NCBI GenBank assembly: GCA_017555585.1
Contig: JAFZGA010000016.1
Coordinates: 27,984-91,983 of the forward strand
DNA from: Bacteroidaceae bacterium
Lineage (GTDB): Bacteria; Bacteroidota; Bacteroidia; Bacteroidales; Bacteroidaceae
Reading direction: 5' to 3'
Length of the DNA stretch: 64,000 nucleotides
The translations under genes were made by a program, and so were the position numbers. Below are positions 10,202 to 19,962 of the stretch, in pieces (the stretch's first letter is position 1; every line of letters begins with the position of its first letter). The notes beneath the pieces were generated by a model that did no database searches, was not told the DNA's origin, and worked only from the letters and a program-made list of their open reading frames with translations.

Positions 10202-13200
10202 ATGACAAAACGCACACTCACAATATTGGCACTTCTTTTCGCATGTATGAACATACTTGCGCAGGAGAACGTACGCAGTGAGCTGATGCGCCATTCGGTA
10301 AGAAGACAACACAAAGCCGAGCAGATACAGGACACCGTGCAGGCACGTTACCCGGTCTCCAAGACTACGCCACAGAATCTCGAAGAGACACAGCGCCGTT
10401 CCCTCGACCTCGACACTCCCGACAACATCGTTACCGACACCATATACAACGAGAAAGACAGCACATACACCATTGCCACACGTTTGAAAGATGGTGCATT
10501 GCTCGGCACTCCACTGCTGCTGTCGCCCGAAGAGTATGCCAAATGGCATGAACGCAAATCCATGCAGAGTTTCTTCAGGAAGAAGAACACCGAGGAGTGG
10601 GAAAACTCAAGCAAAAAGGGCAAGTTCGATTTCACCGACATGCATTTTGACCTTGGCCCTGCCGAGAAGATTTTCGGTCCGGGTGGAGTACGCATCAAGA
10701 CACAGGGTAATGCAGAGCTCAAGATCGGATATTCGATACAGAGCATAGACAACCCATCCTTGCCGTCACGTAGCCGCAGGACAAACAGTTTCGACTTTGA
10801 CGAGAAGATAAACCTGAACCTGCGAGGCAGCGTCGGTGACAAGATGAACATGGACTTCAACTACAACACCGAATCGACATTCAGCTACGATGCAAAGAAA
10901 ATAGGACTGAAATACGACGGCAAGGAAGACGAGATAATAAAGCTTCTTGAAGCCGGAAACGTATCGTTCCCTACAAATTCTAACCTTATCAGAGGTGCCT
11001 CGTCACTATTCGGTATCCGCGCCGACCTGCAGTTCGGCAAACTGTTATTGCAGACCGTAATTTCACAAAAGAATTCCAACACAAATGTCGTGAGTTCAAA
11101 AGGCGGCACACAGCTCACCACATACGAGATAGAGATTACCGAATACGACGAGAACAAGCACTTCTTCCTCGCCCACTATTTCCGCGACAGCTATGACCGC
11201 GCCATGTCGCAGTTGCCAACAATCCTTTCGGGAATAAACATCAACCGCATCGAGGTGTGGATTACCAACAAGACCAACGACTACAGCAATCCGCGAAATA
11301 TCATAGCGTTCACCGATATTGCCGAGAGCAACCATATAAGCAACGACCAGTGGAGCGCACAGAGCAGGAACGGTATACCTTCGAACAATGCCAACAACCT
11401 GTATTCGCAAATGACGACCACATATTCAGCGATACGCGACTTTGACCAGGTAAACAACACCATAGGCAATATCAACGGTTTTAACGGCGGTCTCGACTAT
11501 GAAAAGTTGTCAAACGCACGCCTGCTCTCATCAAACGAATATACCCTGAACAAGGAACTGGGTTTCATCTCGCTCAAGACTGCACTTAGAGCCGATGAGG
11601 TCCTAGCCGTTGCATACGAGTTCACATACGGCGGACAGACATATCAAGTAGGTGAGTTCTCGAACGATGTAAACGAGTCAAAATCGACACTCTTTGTAAA
11701 GTTGCTGAAACCTAACGCATGCTCGCCAAAGAACGGTTGCTGGGACCTGATGATGAAGAACGTATACTCATTGGGTACACGCAATCTCAAGAACAACGAA
11801 TTCAAACTTGATGTATACTACGCAAGCGACAGTTTGGGTACAAACATCACATACCTCCCCGAGAACGGTTTGAAGGGAAAGACTCTGTTGCAACTGCTCG
11901 GTCTCGACCGTTTAGACAGCAACAACAGCAAGGAAAACCCCAATGGAATATTCGATTTCGTCCAGGGATATACCGTTGACGCCTCATCGGGGCGCATATT
12001 CTTCCCGTCGGTAGAGCCGTTCGGCAAATACCTGGCACAGAAGATAGACAATGAATACATTGCCGAGAAATATGTATTCAACGAGTTGTATGACTCGACA
12101 AAGACCGTTGCCAAACAGATTGCAGAGAAAGACAAGTTCTATCTCATTGGAGAATACACCGGTTCATCGGCCAATGTCATAGAGACCGGTTCTACAAATA
12201 TTCCACGAGGTTCGGTGGTAGTTACAGCCGGAGGTGTCACACTCACCGAGAACAGCGACTATCAAGTGGATTATTCGTCGGGAACGGTAACAATCCTGAA
12301 CCAGAGTATCATAGATGCCGGAACAGACGTTCAGGTGTCGCTGGAGAGCAATACTCTATTCAATATGCAGCGCAAGACCGTACTTGGATTGAACTGGAAA
12401 TATGATTTCTCCGATGATTTCAAATTCGGCGGTACGCTCATGTCGCTATCGGAAAAGCCTCTTACCTCCAAGGTTGATATGGGTTCAGAGCCACTACAGA
12501 ACTTTCTGTGGGGCTTCAACCTTTCATGGAAAAAACAGAGCCAATGGCTGACAAACATCATCGACAAGCTACCTCTTATCAGTTGTACCGAGCCGTCATC
12601 GATTAGTTTGTCGGCTGAATTTGCACGGCTCGAGGCAGGAACATCAAAGCACGTACAGAGCGAAGCTTCATACATCGACGACTTTGAATCAACCGAGAAC
12701 GGAATTGACCTGAAGTCACCGTCACAATGGATGCTGTCGTCACTCCCTACAGGATTGCCATACAGCAATCTTGTAAATGATGTACGCACAGGATACGACC
12801 GCGCGCGCATAAGCTGGTATTCGATTGATCCCCTATTTACCCGCCGTAGTTCTTCACTGACACCGGCACACATAAAGAGCGACCTGGAACAGCTATCGAA
12901 CCATTATGTACGCGAGGTGTATGAACGCGAGTTGTACCCCAATAAGGAGTCGACCTACGGTGAATCATCGACAATGTCACTGTTCGATGTAACATACTAT
13001 CCGAACGAGCGCGGTCCATACAACCTGGATACAGATATGGACTACAACGGTAAGCTGAACAACCCCGAAAAGCGTTGGGGCGGCATCACACGCCAGCTCA
13101 CCACAACCGATTTCGAGAGTGCCAACATACAGTACCTTGAATTCTGGTTGCTCGACCCGTTCATATACGAGCAGACAGGAATGGGGGGTGAGTTATATTT

Positions 13201-16200
13201 CAATCTCGGTGAAATTTCGGAGGATATTCTAAAGGACGGCAAGAAATTCTTTGAGAACGGATTGCCGGCTACAGGCAACACATACGGATATGAGGAGACC
13301 GTATGGGGACGCATACCTACGACAACAAGCCTTGTGTATGCCTTCGACAACAATTCAGGCAGCCGTGAACAGCAGGATGCCGGCCTCAACGGATTGAGCA
13401 GTGCCGATGAAGCAGAATACCCCACATACAGGAACTATCTTGAAATGCTCAAAGGGCGGGTACGACAGGAGGTTTACGACAGTATTGCAGCAGACCCGGC
13501 CGGTGACAACTACCACTATTTCCGTGGCGGTGACTATGATGCTGTCGAGAAAAGCATCATTGAACGATACAAATTCTTTAACAACACCGAAGGGAACTCA
13601 CCTGCCACATCGGACCAGGCATTCAGCAGTGCGGCAAAGTCCACTCCCGACATCGAGGACACAAACCAGGACTTTACCATGGACGAATATGAGAATTACT
13701 TCCAATACAGGATTTCGCTCCGTCCCGAGGAGATGGTTGTAGGTAGGAACTATATAACCGACAAACGCATCGTAACAACCAAACTACGCAACGGTAACAC
13801 AGAGAGCGTGAACTGGTACAAGTTCCGTATTCCTATCGATGAATATGAGAAGGTCGTCGGTTCAATACGCGACTTCACATCCATACGATTCATCAGAATG
13901 TACATGACATCGTTTGCAAAGCCAATCACATTGCGTTTTGCGACCATGCAGCTTGTACGCGGAACATGGCGTCCATATCAGCAGGCCATAGCCTCAAAGA
14001 ACAACTCCTCGCCTACCATCACAGGAGAGTTCACGACATCGGCTGTAAGCATCGAGGAGCACGGTGACAGAAAACCTGTAAACTACGTTCTTCCTCCGGG
14101 AGTAACCCGAATACTCGACCCGAGCCAGCCACAGCTGCGACAGGACAACGAGCAGGCTCTTTCGCTGAACATCAGTAACCTCGCCGGCAAGGAGTCACGT
14201 GCCGTATACAAAAAGAGCAACCTCGATATACGCCAGTACGAGCGCATACAGATGTATATACACGCCGAAGCACCCGAAGTGGACGCTACACAGTTGAAAA
14301 ACAACGACATTTCACTGTTTGTACGACTCGGATCGGACTACAAGAGCAATTACTACGAATATGAGATACCGTTGACGCTGACACCTCATGGATCGTACGA
14401 CAGCAACAGCACTGTTGCTGCAACAGCCGTGTGGCCACAGGAGAACATGATCGATATCCCGTTGAGCAAGCTGACAGAGGTAAAGACACGCCGTAACACC
14501 CTGCGAAACAGCAATGCAGACGGTGTTACAAACACCACCATATACAGCGAATATGATGATGAGACACCAAAGAACAGGATAAGTGTGGTTGGTAGTCCTT
14601 CGCTTGGACAGATCAAGGTGATGATGATTGGTGTACGCAACAACAGCGCAAATAGCAAGTCGGCAATCATATGGGTCAACGAAATGCGCCTGCTCGGCTT
14701 CAACAACAAGAGCGGTTGGGCTGCACAGGGTAACCTCAACCTGAAACTGTCGGATATAGGTTCATTTGCAGCACAAGGCAAGATAGAAACAGCCGGATTC
14801 GGTGGTCTGGAAGAAAAACTGTCGGCGCGCAGTACCGACAACTACTACAAATACTCGTTGACAGGAACAATGAATGCAGGACGACTCTTCCCCGAATCGT
14901 TCAAGATATCAATTCCTGCATACTATTCATTCACCGAGGAGGTGACATCACCGCTATACAGCCCGTTCGATACCGACTTGTTGCTGGATGAGATGCTCGA
15001 CACATACACAGGTGCAAGCAGAGACTCGTTGAAGAACCTTGCCGAAGTACACTCCATAAGCCGTAACTTCAGTATAAGCAATGCCAAGATAAACATCAGT
15101 AGCAAGAAACCGATGCCATATGATCCGGCAAACATCAGTTTCAGCTACTCGCGTTCAAGCACCGACAACAGCGGAAGTACAATCAGCTGGGAGAACAAAC
15201 TCGATTGGAAAGCATCGTTGGCATACAGCTATTCAAGCCCAATAAAGACTATTAAACCATTCGAAAAGATAAAGAGCAAGTCGAAGTGGGTGAAGATTCT
15301 CAAGGAGTGGGGAGTAAACCCATTGCCTCAGTCACTGGCATTAAGCACCGACATGACACGTAGCTACCACGAGATACAGCGACGTGACCTTGATGCCTTG
15401 GCAAGCAACGGCGAAATTCCGTTGACATTCTCGCAACAGTTCTATTGGAACCGTGCGATGTCAATCAAATGGGACCCGACTACAAACCTGAAGATGAGCG
15501 TGAGTACCGGTACGAATGCCGAGGTGGAAGAGCCGTTCCTGCCGGTAAACAAGGCGATGTATCCTAATGAATACGCTATATGGAAGGACTCGGTAAAGCG
15601 TAGCATGCAAGAGTTCGGTACACCGCTCGGATACCAGCAGAGCTTCAATGCGTCATACACATTGCCGTTGAACAAGATGCCTATATTCGAGTGGCTGACA
15701 GCCGATGTCAGCTATGCTGCAACATACAACTGGCAGAGAGGAAATACCATATCAGGCATAAACTTCGGAAACAACATATCAAACAAGCGCAACATAGCTT
15801 TCAAGAGCACATTGAACCTCGAGAAGCTTTACAATATCGTACCTTATCTTGAAGAGACAAACAAACGTTTTGCAAGCAACAAGAGCAAGGCAAAGGCACG
15901 CAAGACAAAGCCCAAGAAGGTGAAGCCGTTCGTGAAAGAGATAACATTGCTCAACGACAGCACATTGACATTGGCACATAACCTCAAGAGCAAGAAACTG
16001 GAAATAACAGCCCGCAACAAGAAAGGCGAAAAGTACAAGCTCAAATACAAGGTCGTAGACGAGAACAAGATTCTTATCAAGAACAAGGACAGTATAAGCG
16101 TAAAGGTCACCATCTTGCCAAAAGCAAAAGGCGACGGAGAGCGCAGTGCCTTTGCCAAGGCAATGCAGTATCCGGTACGTGCCCTAATGCTCGTGCGCAA

Positions 16201-17566
16201 CATTTCGGTAAACTACACCAATGCATACGCCATGAACCTGCCGGGCTTCTTGCCAAGCACAGGTGATATTTTCGGACAGAACAAGATTGGTGGAGTATAT
16301 GCTCCGGGACTGGACTTTGCCTTTGGACTTACCAACGACAGTTTCCTTGAAAAGGCACACCGCAACAGCTGGCTGCTGCGTAGCGACAGCATTGCTTCGG
16401 AAGCTTCCTCTACAGCGACAGAGGACCTGCAGCTGAAGATGACACTTGAACCAATGAGGGATTTCAAGATTGACCTCAATGCCAGCTGGACACGCAACAA
16501 GAGCAAGAACGTACAGTTCATGTATGCAGGCATGCCATTCAACGAAGCGGGCGGCATGACCATGACAACTATAACCATAGGCAATTCATTCGGTGGCGGA
16601 AATGCAAGCAACGGATACAAGTCGGCTGTTTTTGACAACTTTGTAAACAACATTGAGGCTTACCGCCTAAAGAGCGAAGAGTTGTACAAAGGTACAAAGT
16701 ACCCTGCATCGAGTTCGCTTGCCGGACAGCCATACGACGCTACGAACGGCGGAGTAAACAAATATTCTGCCGACGTGATGATACCTGCATTCCTTGACAC
16801 ATATACAGGAATGAAAGACTGCGGCATATTCCCACAGATGTTCCGACTGCTACCAAACTGGAAGATCAAATATTCAGGATTGTCAAAACTGGAGTTCCTT
16901 AAGAAATATTTCAAGAGTGTAAACATCGAGCATGGATACAAGAGCGTATACGCTGTGGGTTCTTACAGCACATACGCCACATACATGGAGTATTCAAATG
17001 GTATAGGATTTGTGAATAACACCACTACCGGCATGCCTGTTCCAAGCGGACGATACAATGTTGGAGCTGTATCGGTAAACGAAAGTTTCTCGCCGCTCAT
17101 AGGACTCGACGTGACAACCAACTACAACCTCACACTCGGCGGTAAATTCATAAAGTCAAGAACACTTAACATGAGTGTCACTGCCATACAGCTTGTGGAA
17201 ACAAGCTCTGAGGAGATTGCATTCAACGTGGGTTACAAGATTGTAAACATCAAGTTCCTGAACGGCGGCAAGAAGGCAAGCAAAGACAAGAACAAGAGCC
17301 AGGGCAACGATATAAACATTCGTGCCGACTTCTCGTTCAAGAACAGCTCGTCGATATGTCGAAGCATCGACAAGGGAACTACACAGGCTACAAGCGGAAA
17401 CAAATCGTTCAACTACTCGGTAACGGCAGACTATGCATACAGCAAGATGCTGACATTCAGCATTTACTTCGATAGACAGAAGGCTATACCGTTAATTTCA
17501 ACCAACTCATACCCTACTGCAACAACCGACTTTGGTGTAAGCATGAAGTTCTCGTTGACAAGATAA
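10202..17566 (+). CDS. sprA: T9SS outer-membrane translocon SprA (Sov)
   Basis: At 2454 residues this is the largest protein in the window and fits SprA/Sov, the giant beta-barrel that forms the Type IX secretion pore. A signal peptide (MTKRTLTILALLFACMNILA) is followed by repeated amphipathic beta-strands, many Asn/Ser/Tyr-rich turns, and segments typical of the family such as RDFTSIRFIRMYMT, YIDDFESTENGIDL and NISVNYTNAYAMNLPGF. A lysine-rich insertion lies near residues 1890-1990. It ends in an aromatic/Arg barrel terminus (VSMKFSLTR). It acts in the outer membrane with other T9SS parts not seen here. The only evident cargo in the window is the GH85-like protein at 54-57 kb. A 56-nt palindrome follows as terminator. 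Confidence 0.94.
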   Translation: MTKRTLTILALLFACMNILAQENVRSELMRHSVRRQHKAEQIQDTVQARYPVSKTTPQNLEETQRRSLDLDTPDNIVTDTIYNEKDSTYTIATRLKDGALLGTPLLLSPEEYAKWHERKSMQSFFRKKNTEEWENSSKKGKFDFTDMHFDLGPAEKIFGPGGVRIKTQGNAELKIGYSIQSIDNPSLPSRSRRTNSFDFDEKINLNLRGSVGDKMNMDFNYNTESTFSYDAKKIGLKYDGKEDEIIKLLEAGNVSFPTNSNLIRGASSLFGIRADLQFGKLLLQTVISQKNSNTNVVSSKGGTQLTTYEIEITEYDENKHFFLAHYFRDSYDRAMSQLPTILSGININRIEVWITNKTNDYSNPRNIIAFTDIAESNHISNDQWSAQSRNGIPSNNANNLYSQMTTTYSAIRDFDQVNNTIGNINGFNGGLDYEKLSNARLLSSNEYTLNKELGFISLKTALRADEVLAVAYEFTYGGQTYQVGEFSNDVNESKSTLFVKLLKPNACSPKNGCWDLMMKNVYSLGTRNLKNNEFKLDVYYASDSLGTNITYLPENGLKGKTLLQLLGLDRLDSNNSKENPNGIFDFVQGYTVDASSGRIFFPSVEPFGKYLAQKIDNEYIAEKYVFNELYDSTKTVAKQIAEKDKFYLIGEYTGSSANVIETGSTNIPRGSVVVTAGGVTLTENSDYQVDYSSGTVTILNQSIIDAGTDVQVSLESNTLFNMQRKTVLGLNWKYDFSDDFKFGGTLMSLSEKPLTSKVDMGSEPLQNFLWGFNLSWKKQSQWLTNIIDKLPLISCTEPSSISLSAEFARLEAGTSKHVQSEASYIDDFESTENGIDLKSPSQWMLSSLPTGLPYSNLVNDVRTGYDRARISWYSIDPLFTRRSSSLTPAHIKSDLEQLSNHYVREVYERELYPNKESTYGESSTMSLFDVTYYPNERGPYNLDTDMDYNGKLNNPEKRWGGITRQLTTTDFESANIQYLEFWLLDPFIYEQTGMGGELYFNLGEISEDILKDGKKFFENGLPATGNTYGYEETVWGRIPTTTSLVYAFDNNSGSREQQDAGLNGLSSADEAEYPTYRNYLEMLKGRVRQEVYDSIAADPAGDNYHYFRGGDYDAVEKSIIERYKFFNNTEGNSPATSDQAFSSAAKSTPDIEDTNQDFTMDEYENYFQYRISLRPEEMVVGRNYITDKRIVTTKLRNGNTESVNWYKFRIPIDEYEKVVGSIRDFTSIRFIRMYMTSFAKPITLRFATMQLVRGTWRPYQQAIASKNNSSPTITGEFTTSAVSIEEHGDRKPVNYVLPPGVTRILDPSQPQLRQDNEQALSLNISNLAGKESRAVYKKSNLDIRQYERIQMYIHAEAPEVDATQLKNNDISLFVRLGSDYKSNYYEYEIPLTLTPHGSYDSNSTVAATAVWPQENMIDIPLSKLTEVKTRRNTLRNSNADGVTNTTIYSEYDDETPKNRISVVGSPSLGQIKVMMIGVRNNSANSKSAIIWVNEMRLLGFNNKSGWAAQGNLNLKLSDIGSFAAQGKIETAGFGGLEEKLSARSTDNYYKYSLTGTMNAGRLFPESFKISIPAYYSFTEEVTSPLYSPFDTDLLLDEMLDTYTGASRDSLKNLAEVHSISRNFSISNAKINISSKKPMPYDPANISFSYSRSSTDNSGSTISWENKLDWKASLAYSYSSPIKTIKPFEKIKSKSKWVKILKEWGVNPLPQSLALSTDMTRSYHEIQRRDLDALASNGEIPLTFSQQFYWNRAMSIKWDPTTNLKMSVSTGTNAEVEEPFLPVNKAMYPNEYAIWKDSVKRSMQEFGTPLGYQQSFNASYTLPLNKMPIFEWLTADVSYAATYNWQRGNTISGINFGNNISNKRNIAFKSTLNLEKLYNIVPYLEETNKRFASNKSKAKARKTKPKKVKPFVKEITLLNDSTLTLAHNLKSKKLEITARNKKGEKYKLKYKVVDENKILIKNKDSISVKVTILPKAKGDGERSAFAKAMQYPVRALMLVRNISVNYTNAYAMNLPGFLPSTGDIFGQNKIGGVYAPGLDFAFGLTNDSFLEKAHRNSWLLRSDSIASEASSTATEDLQLKMTLEPMRDFKIDLNASWTRNKSKNVQFMYAGMPFNEAGGMTMTTITIGNSFGGGNASNGYKSAVFDNFVNNIEAYRLKSEELYKGTKYPASSSLAGQPYDATNGGVNKYSADVMIPAFLDTYTGMKDCGIFPQMFRLLPNWKIKYSGLSKLEFLKKYFKSVNIEHGYKSVYAVGSYSTYATYMEYSNGIGFVNNTTTGMPVPSGRYNVGAVSVNESFSPLIGLDVTTNYNLTLGGKFIKSRTLNMSVTAIQLVETSSEEIAFNVGYKIVNIKFLNGGKKASKDKNKSQGNDINIRADFSFKNSSSICRSIDKGTTQATSGNKSFNYSVTADYAYSKMLTFSIYFDRQKAIPLISTNSYPTATTDFGVSMKFSLTR

Positions 17567-17686
17567 TATTCAACATAGATATATCTCCAAACAGACAACT
17601 TCTATACATTTAGGGGATACATTCTAATATGATATGTTCTCGTTGTTACAATCTGACCTGTATCTTCATACATGCAGAAAGACATA

Positions 17687-17742
17687 TTATCATAATACAG
17701 AAACAGGGTGACCGCGGTCACCCTGTTTCTGTATTATGATAA
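17687..17742. terminator. Very long perfect palindrome acting as bidirectional terminator
   Basis: Each arm is 28 nt and the symmetry is uninterrupted through the centre ACCGCGGT. It lies between the convergent sprA and a small lipoprotein gene, 120 nt after the sprA stop and 20 nt from the lipoprotein stop. Confidence 0.7.
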
Positions 17743-17761
17743 AGAGAACTCCTTATTATAA

Positions 17762-18208
17762 TCATCGTTTTTTGAAGTATTGTTTCAACAGACCTTCTAT
17801 CCTATCATCATCTTCTGTATAATAATGGTCAGGAAGACTTAAAACCAATTCTTTATTTGTCAATTTTTCAATAATGAAATCTTCACCAAAATATCCCCAG
17901 CTGTCATACAAAGACAATTTATTGTCCTTCAAGACATACATGTAAGCATCAACATCAGCATCATCGTATTCACCATCGTCATCATATTCTGTGATAAGAA
18001 TAGCACTGTTGCTTACGTTTAAATACTTTATTACAAAATCAAAATCATCTTCTACAGTACTCAAGACTTCTCCTGTTGATTTATCGCAAAATTCCAATCG
18101 CGACAATTCCCATTCTCCAAGGAGTTTATTCTCATTTACACTGTCTGTTTCCTCACAGGAACAAAGCATTGTCATAATCAGGCACAATGCAAAAGAAATT
18201 TTCTTCAT
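17762..18208 (-). CDS. Small lipoprotein, lipocalin-like, unknown function
   Basis: A 148-residue predicted lipoprotein with lipobox MLCSC (Cys near residue 18). After a short linker (NENKLLGEWELSRLEF) it resembles the lipocalin-like domains common in Bacteroidales lipoproteins, where LLGEWEL opens the barrel. The middle is strongly acidic (EYDDDGEYDDADVDAY), which could bind cations, though that is speculation. It stands alone between the sprA terminator and tRNA-Arg. I cannot assign a function. Confidence 0.75.
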   Translation of the reverse strand: MKKISFALCLIMTMLCSCEETDSVNENKLLGEWELSRLEFCDKSTGEVLSTVEDDFDFVIKYLNVSNSAILITEYDDDGEYDDADVDAYMYVLKDNKLSLYDSWGYFGEDFIIEKLTNKELVLSLPDHYYTEDDDRIEGLLKQYFKKR

Positions 18209-18239
18209 AATATTAAATCTTGTATTTGTGAATTTAAAG

Positions 18240-18311
18240 TACCTCAGTCGGGAATCGAACCCGAATCTAAGTCTTAGGAGGACCTTATTCTATCCATTGA
18301 ACTACTAAGGC
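18240..18311 (-). tRNA. tRNA-Arg (anticodon CCT)
   Basis: On the minus strand the 72 nt fold into a full cloverleaf. Acceptor GCCTTAG pairs with CTGAGGT. The D stem is GTTC/GAAT, the anticodon stem AGGTC/GACTT with loop CTCCTAA (anticodon CCT), and the T arm TCGGG-TTCGATT-CCCGA, with discriminator A. CCA is not encoded, consistent with the cca gene at 31.2 kb adding it. Confidence 0.95.
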
Positions 18312-18442
18312 ATTTTTTGATTGCTGTTGCTAATCGGGTGCGAAGATAGTGAAATTATTCACAATCGTCAAATGCTCCTTTTGCTTTTTATTGTAAAAAC
18401 ACAAAAACTGTTATATTGTTTTAAAGTTTAGGGGGCAATGTA

Positions 18443-18471
18443 TTGCTTTATCAATTAATGTACTATATTCG
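18443..18471 (+). promoter_or_regulatory. Promoter of the TPR protein gene (variant -7 box)
   Basis: TATATTCG at 18464-18471 with TTG at 18443-18445, 18 nt upstream. The last bases are TTCG instead of TTTG, as at the ABC transporter and ravA promoters. The start codon is 30 nt downstream. Confidence 0.4.
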
Positions 18472-18501
18472 CAACAGAACAGGAAAAACGCATAAATATA
18501 G

Positions 18502-19284
18502 ATGAGAATCACTATTACTTTTTTACTACTTGCAATGGTGCAGATTGTCTCTTCGCAAAATTACAGGACACTCTGCAACGACGGAATCAAACACATTGCA
18601 GACGGAAGATACATGGATGCTACAGAATGTTTCCACAAAGCGACAAAATTGAGCAGCAACGATTCGGAAAGGACATACGCTTACGCTAATCTCGCCTACT
18701 CGCAACAGATGTGTGGAGAGCTCCACAAGGCTCTGGCGAGCTATGACATGGCTATAGGCGACGACAAGGAGAAAATAGCCCTGATGCTTCAGCGCGCCAA
18801 CATCCTCATGCAACTGGACAGCCTTGAAAGGGCTCTCGACGACTACAACAATATTCTGAGTAAGGAGCCCAGCAATTCCGGTGCTTTGTTTTTCAGGGCC
18901 AACATATATTCTGACATGAATGAGTTCGACAAAGCCAAAGAGGATTATCTGAAACTGCTCACGCTTGAACCACAAAACAACAATGTCAAATTAGGGCTTG
19001 CCATGCTCTATAAGAATGAGGGGAAGTACAACGAGAGCATGATTCTGCTGAACATTCTCATAGAGAGTGTCCCTGACAGGGCTGAATTCTACATAGCACG
19101 AAGCAGTGTGGAAAGAATTATGGGACAGACGGAACTTGCACTGATGGATGTGGAAAAGGCCATTGAGCTGGAACCTGAAAACAGCAACCATTACACTCTG
19201 CAAAGTATTCTGTTAGAAAGGTTAGGCAAGAAGGAGGCTGCAAAGCAGAGCCGTTTCAAGGCCGCTAAATACAAGAACAGATAA
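18502..19284 (+). CDS. Secreted TPR-repeat protein
   Basis: A 260-residue protein with a signal peptide (MRITITFLLLAMVQIVSSQN) and about six tetratricopeptide repeats filling the rest. Repeat consensus is clear in TYAYANLAYSQQMCGELHKA, SGALFFRANIYSDMNEFDKA and ALMDVEKAIELEPENS. Such proteins act as periplasmic scaffolds for protein-protein contact; no enzyme domain is present. It has its own promoter and a strong terminator at 19299, so it is a single-gene unit. Its partner is unknown. Confidence 0.85.
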   Translation: MRITITFLLLAMVQIVSSQNYRTLCNDGIKHIADGRYMDATECFHKATKLSSNDSERTYAYANLAYSQQMCGELHKALASYDMAIGDDKEKIALMLQRANILMQLDSLERALDDYNNILSKEPSNSGALFFRANIYSDMNEFDKAKEDYLKLLTLEPQNNNVKLGLAMLYKNEGKYNESMILLNILIESVPDRAEFYIARSSVERIMGQTELALMDVEKAIELEPENSNHYTLQSILLERLGKKEAAKQSRFKAAKYKNR

Positions 19285-19298
19285 ATGCCCTACGAATT

Positions 19299-19337
19299 TG
19301 TCTCTCCAAAATGTTTCTCTTGGGGAGACATTTTTTT
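19299..19337 (+). terminator. Terminator of the TPR gene
   Basis: Eleven-base-pair stem TGTCTCTCCAA / TTGGGGAGACA (one G-T pair) followed directly by seven T. Confidence 0.88.
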
Positions 19338-19392
19338 CATTGATATCATGAATTATTTTTACAAAAGTATAGCAGAATTACACTCTTAATAC

Positions 19393-19400
19393 TATATTTG
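19393..19400 (+). promoter_or_regulatory. -7 box of the AraC-type gene
   Basis: TATATTTG fits TAnnTTTG exactly. It shows that the in-frame TTG inside it (19398) cannot be the start codon and supports ATG at 19434. Confidence 0.55.
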
Positions 19401-19433
19401 TGCTACTTGCAAACAAACATTGAAAAACCAATC

Positions 19434-19868
19434 ATGACGGAAAAGACAACACAACCCTATAATATCAAGGAAAAGCAGGAGAAAAATGCCGCCTACCGAT
19501 CCTTGATACGCGCTGAGCTCGCTGATGAGCTGTATGACAAGATACTTAACATCATTGTCGTTGAAAAGAGATACCGCAACAAGGATTTCTCGGCAAAGGA
19601 GCTGGCAAAAGAGTTGAGCACAAATACAAGATACATATCAGCTGTGATAAACTCACGCTTCAACACCAATTTCTCCTGCCTGGTCAACGAATACCGCATA
19701 AAAGAGGCAATGCATCGCATGACCGACAAGAGATATGCCGACATGACCATTGAGGAGATAGGCAATCTAGTAGGCTTTGCCAACCGCCAATCGTTCTATG
19801 CGTCGTTCTACCGTATCATGAGAGAGACACCAAACGATTACAGAAAAAGACACACCAACAGCAGATAA
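19434..19868 (+). CDS. AraC-family DNA-binding protein without sensor domain
   Basis: A 144-residue protein consisting of little more than an AraC-type double helix-turn-helix. The first helix-turn-helix reads FSAKELAKELSTNTRYISAV, the second MTIEEIGNLVGFANRQSFYA, followed by the family's closing FYRIMRETPNDYRKRH. The N-terminal 45 residues are charged and show no ligand or receiver domain. I start at ATG 19434 because the earlier in-frame TTG lies inside the promoter -7 box. It is cytoplasmic and probably a transcription factor. No obvious target lies beside it; the AlkD-like gene 94 nt downstream may be co-transcribed. Confidence 0.85.
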   Translation: MTEKTTQPYNIKEKQEKNAAYRSLIRAELADELYDKILNIIVVEKRYRNKDFSAKELAKELSTNTRYISAVINSRFNTNFSCLVNEYRIKEAMHRMTDKRYADMTIEEIGNLVGFANRQSFYASFYRIMRETPNDYRKRHTNSR

Positions 19869-19962
19869 CACTCCACATACTCATTTCGGCAGCACACCCG
19901 ACGGAATTCGGGCATGTCCGAAAACATTGAGGGAGTAGAATATATAAACAATTAGATGTAAT

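Noticed and set aside
10348-10860. A 170-codon minus-strand frame inside sprA
   Set aside because: Antisense to the signal-proximal part of sprA; no independent evidence.
19398-19433. Longer N-terminus of the AraC-type protein starting at TTG
   Set aside because: The TTG is part of the TATATTTG promoter box, so it would not be transcribed.
19897-19912. Hairpin CCCGA-N6-TCGGG after the AraC-type gene as a terminator
   Set aside because: Only five base pairs and no T-tract.
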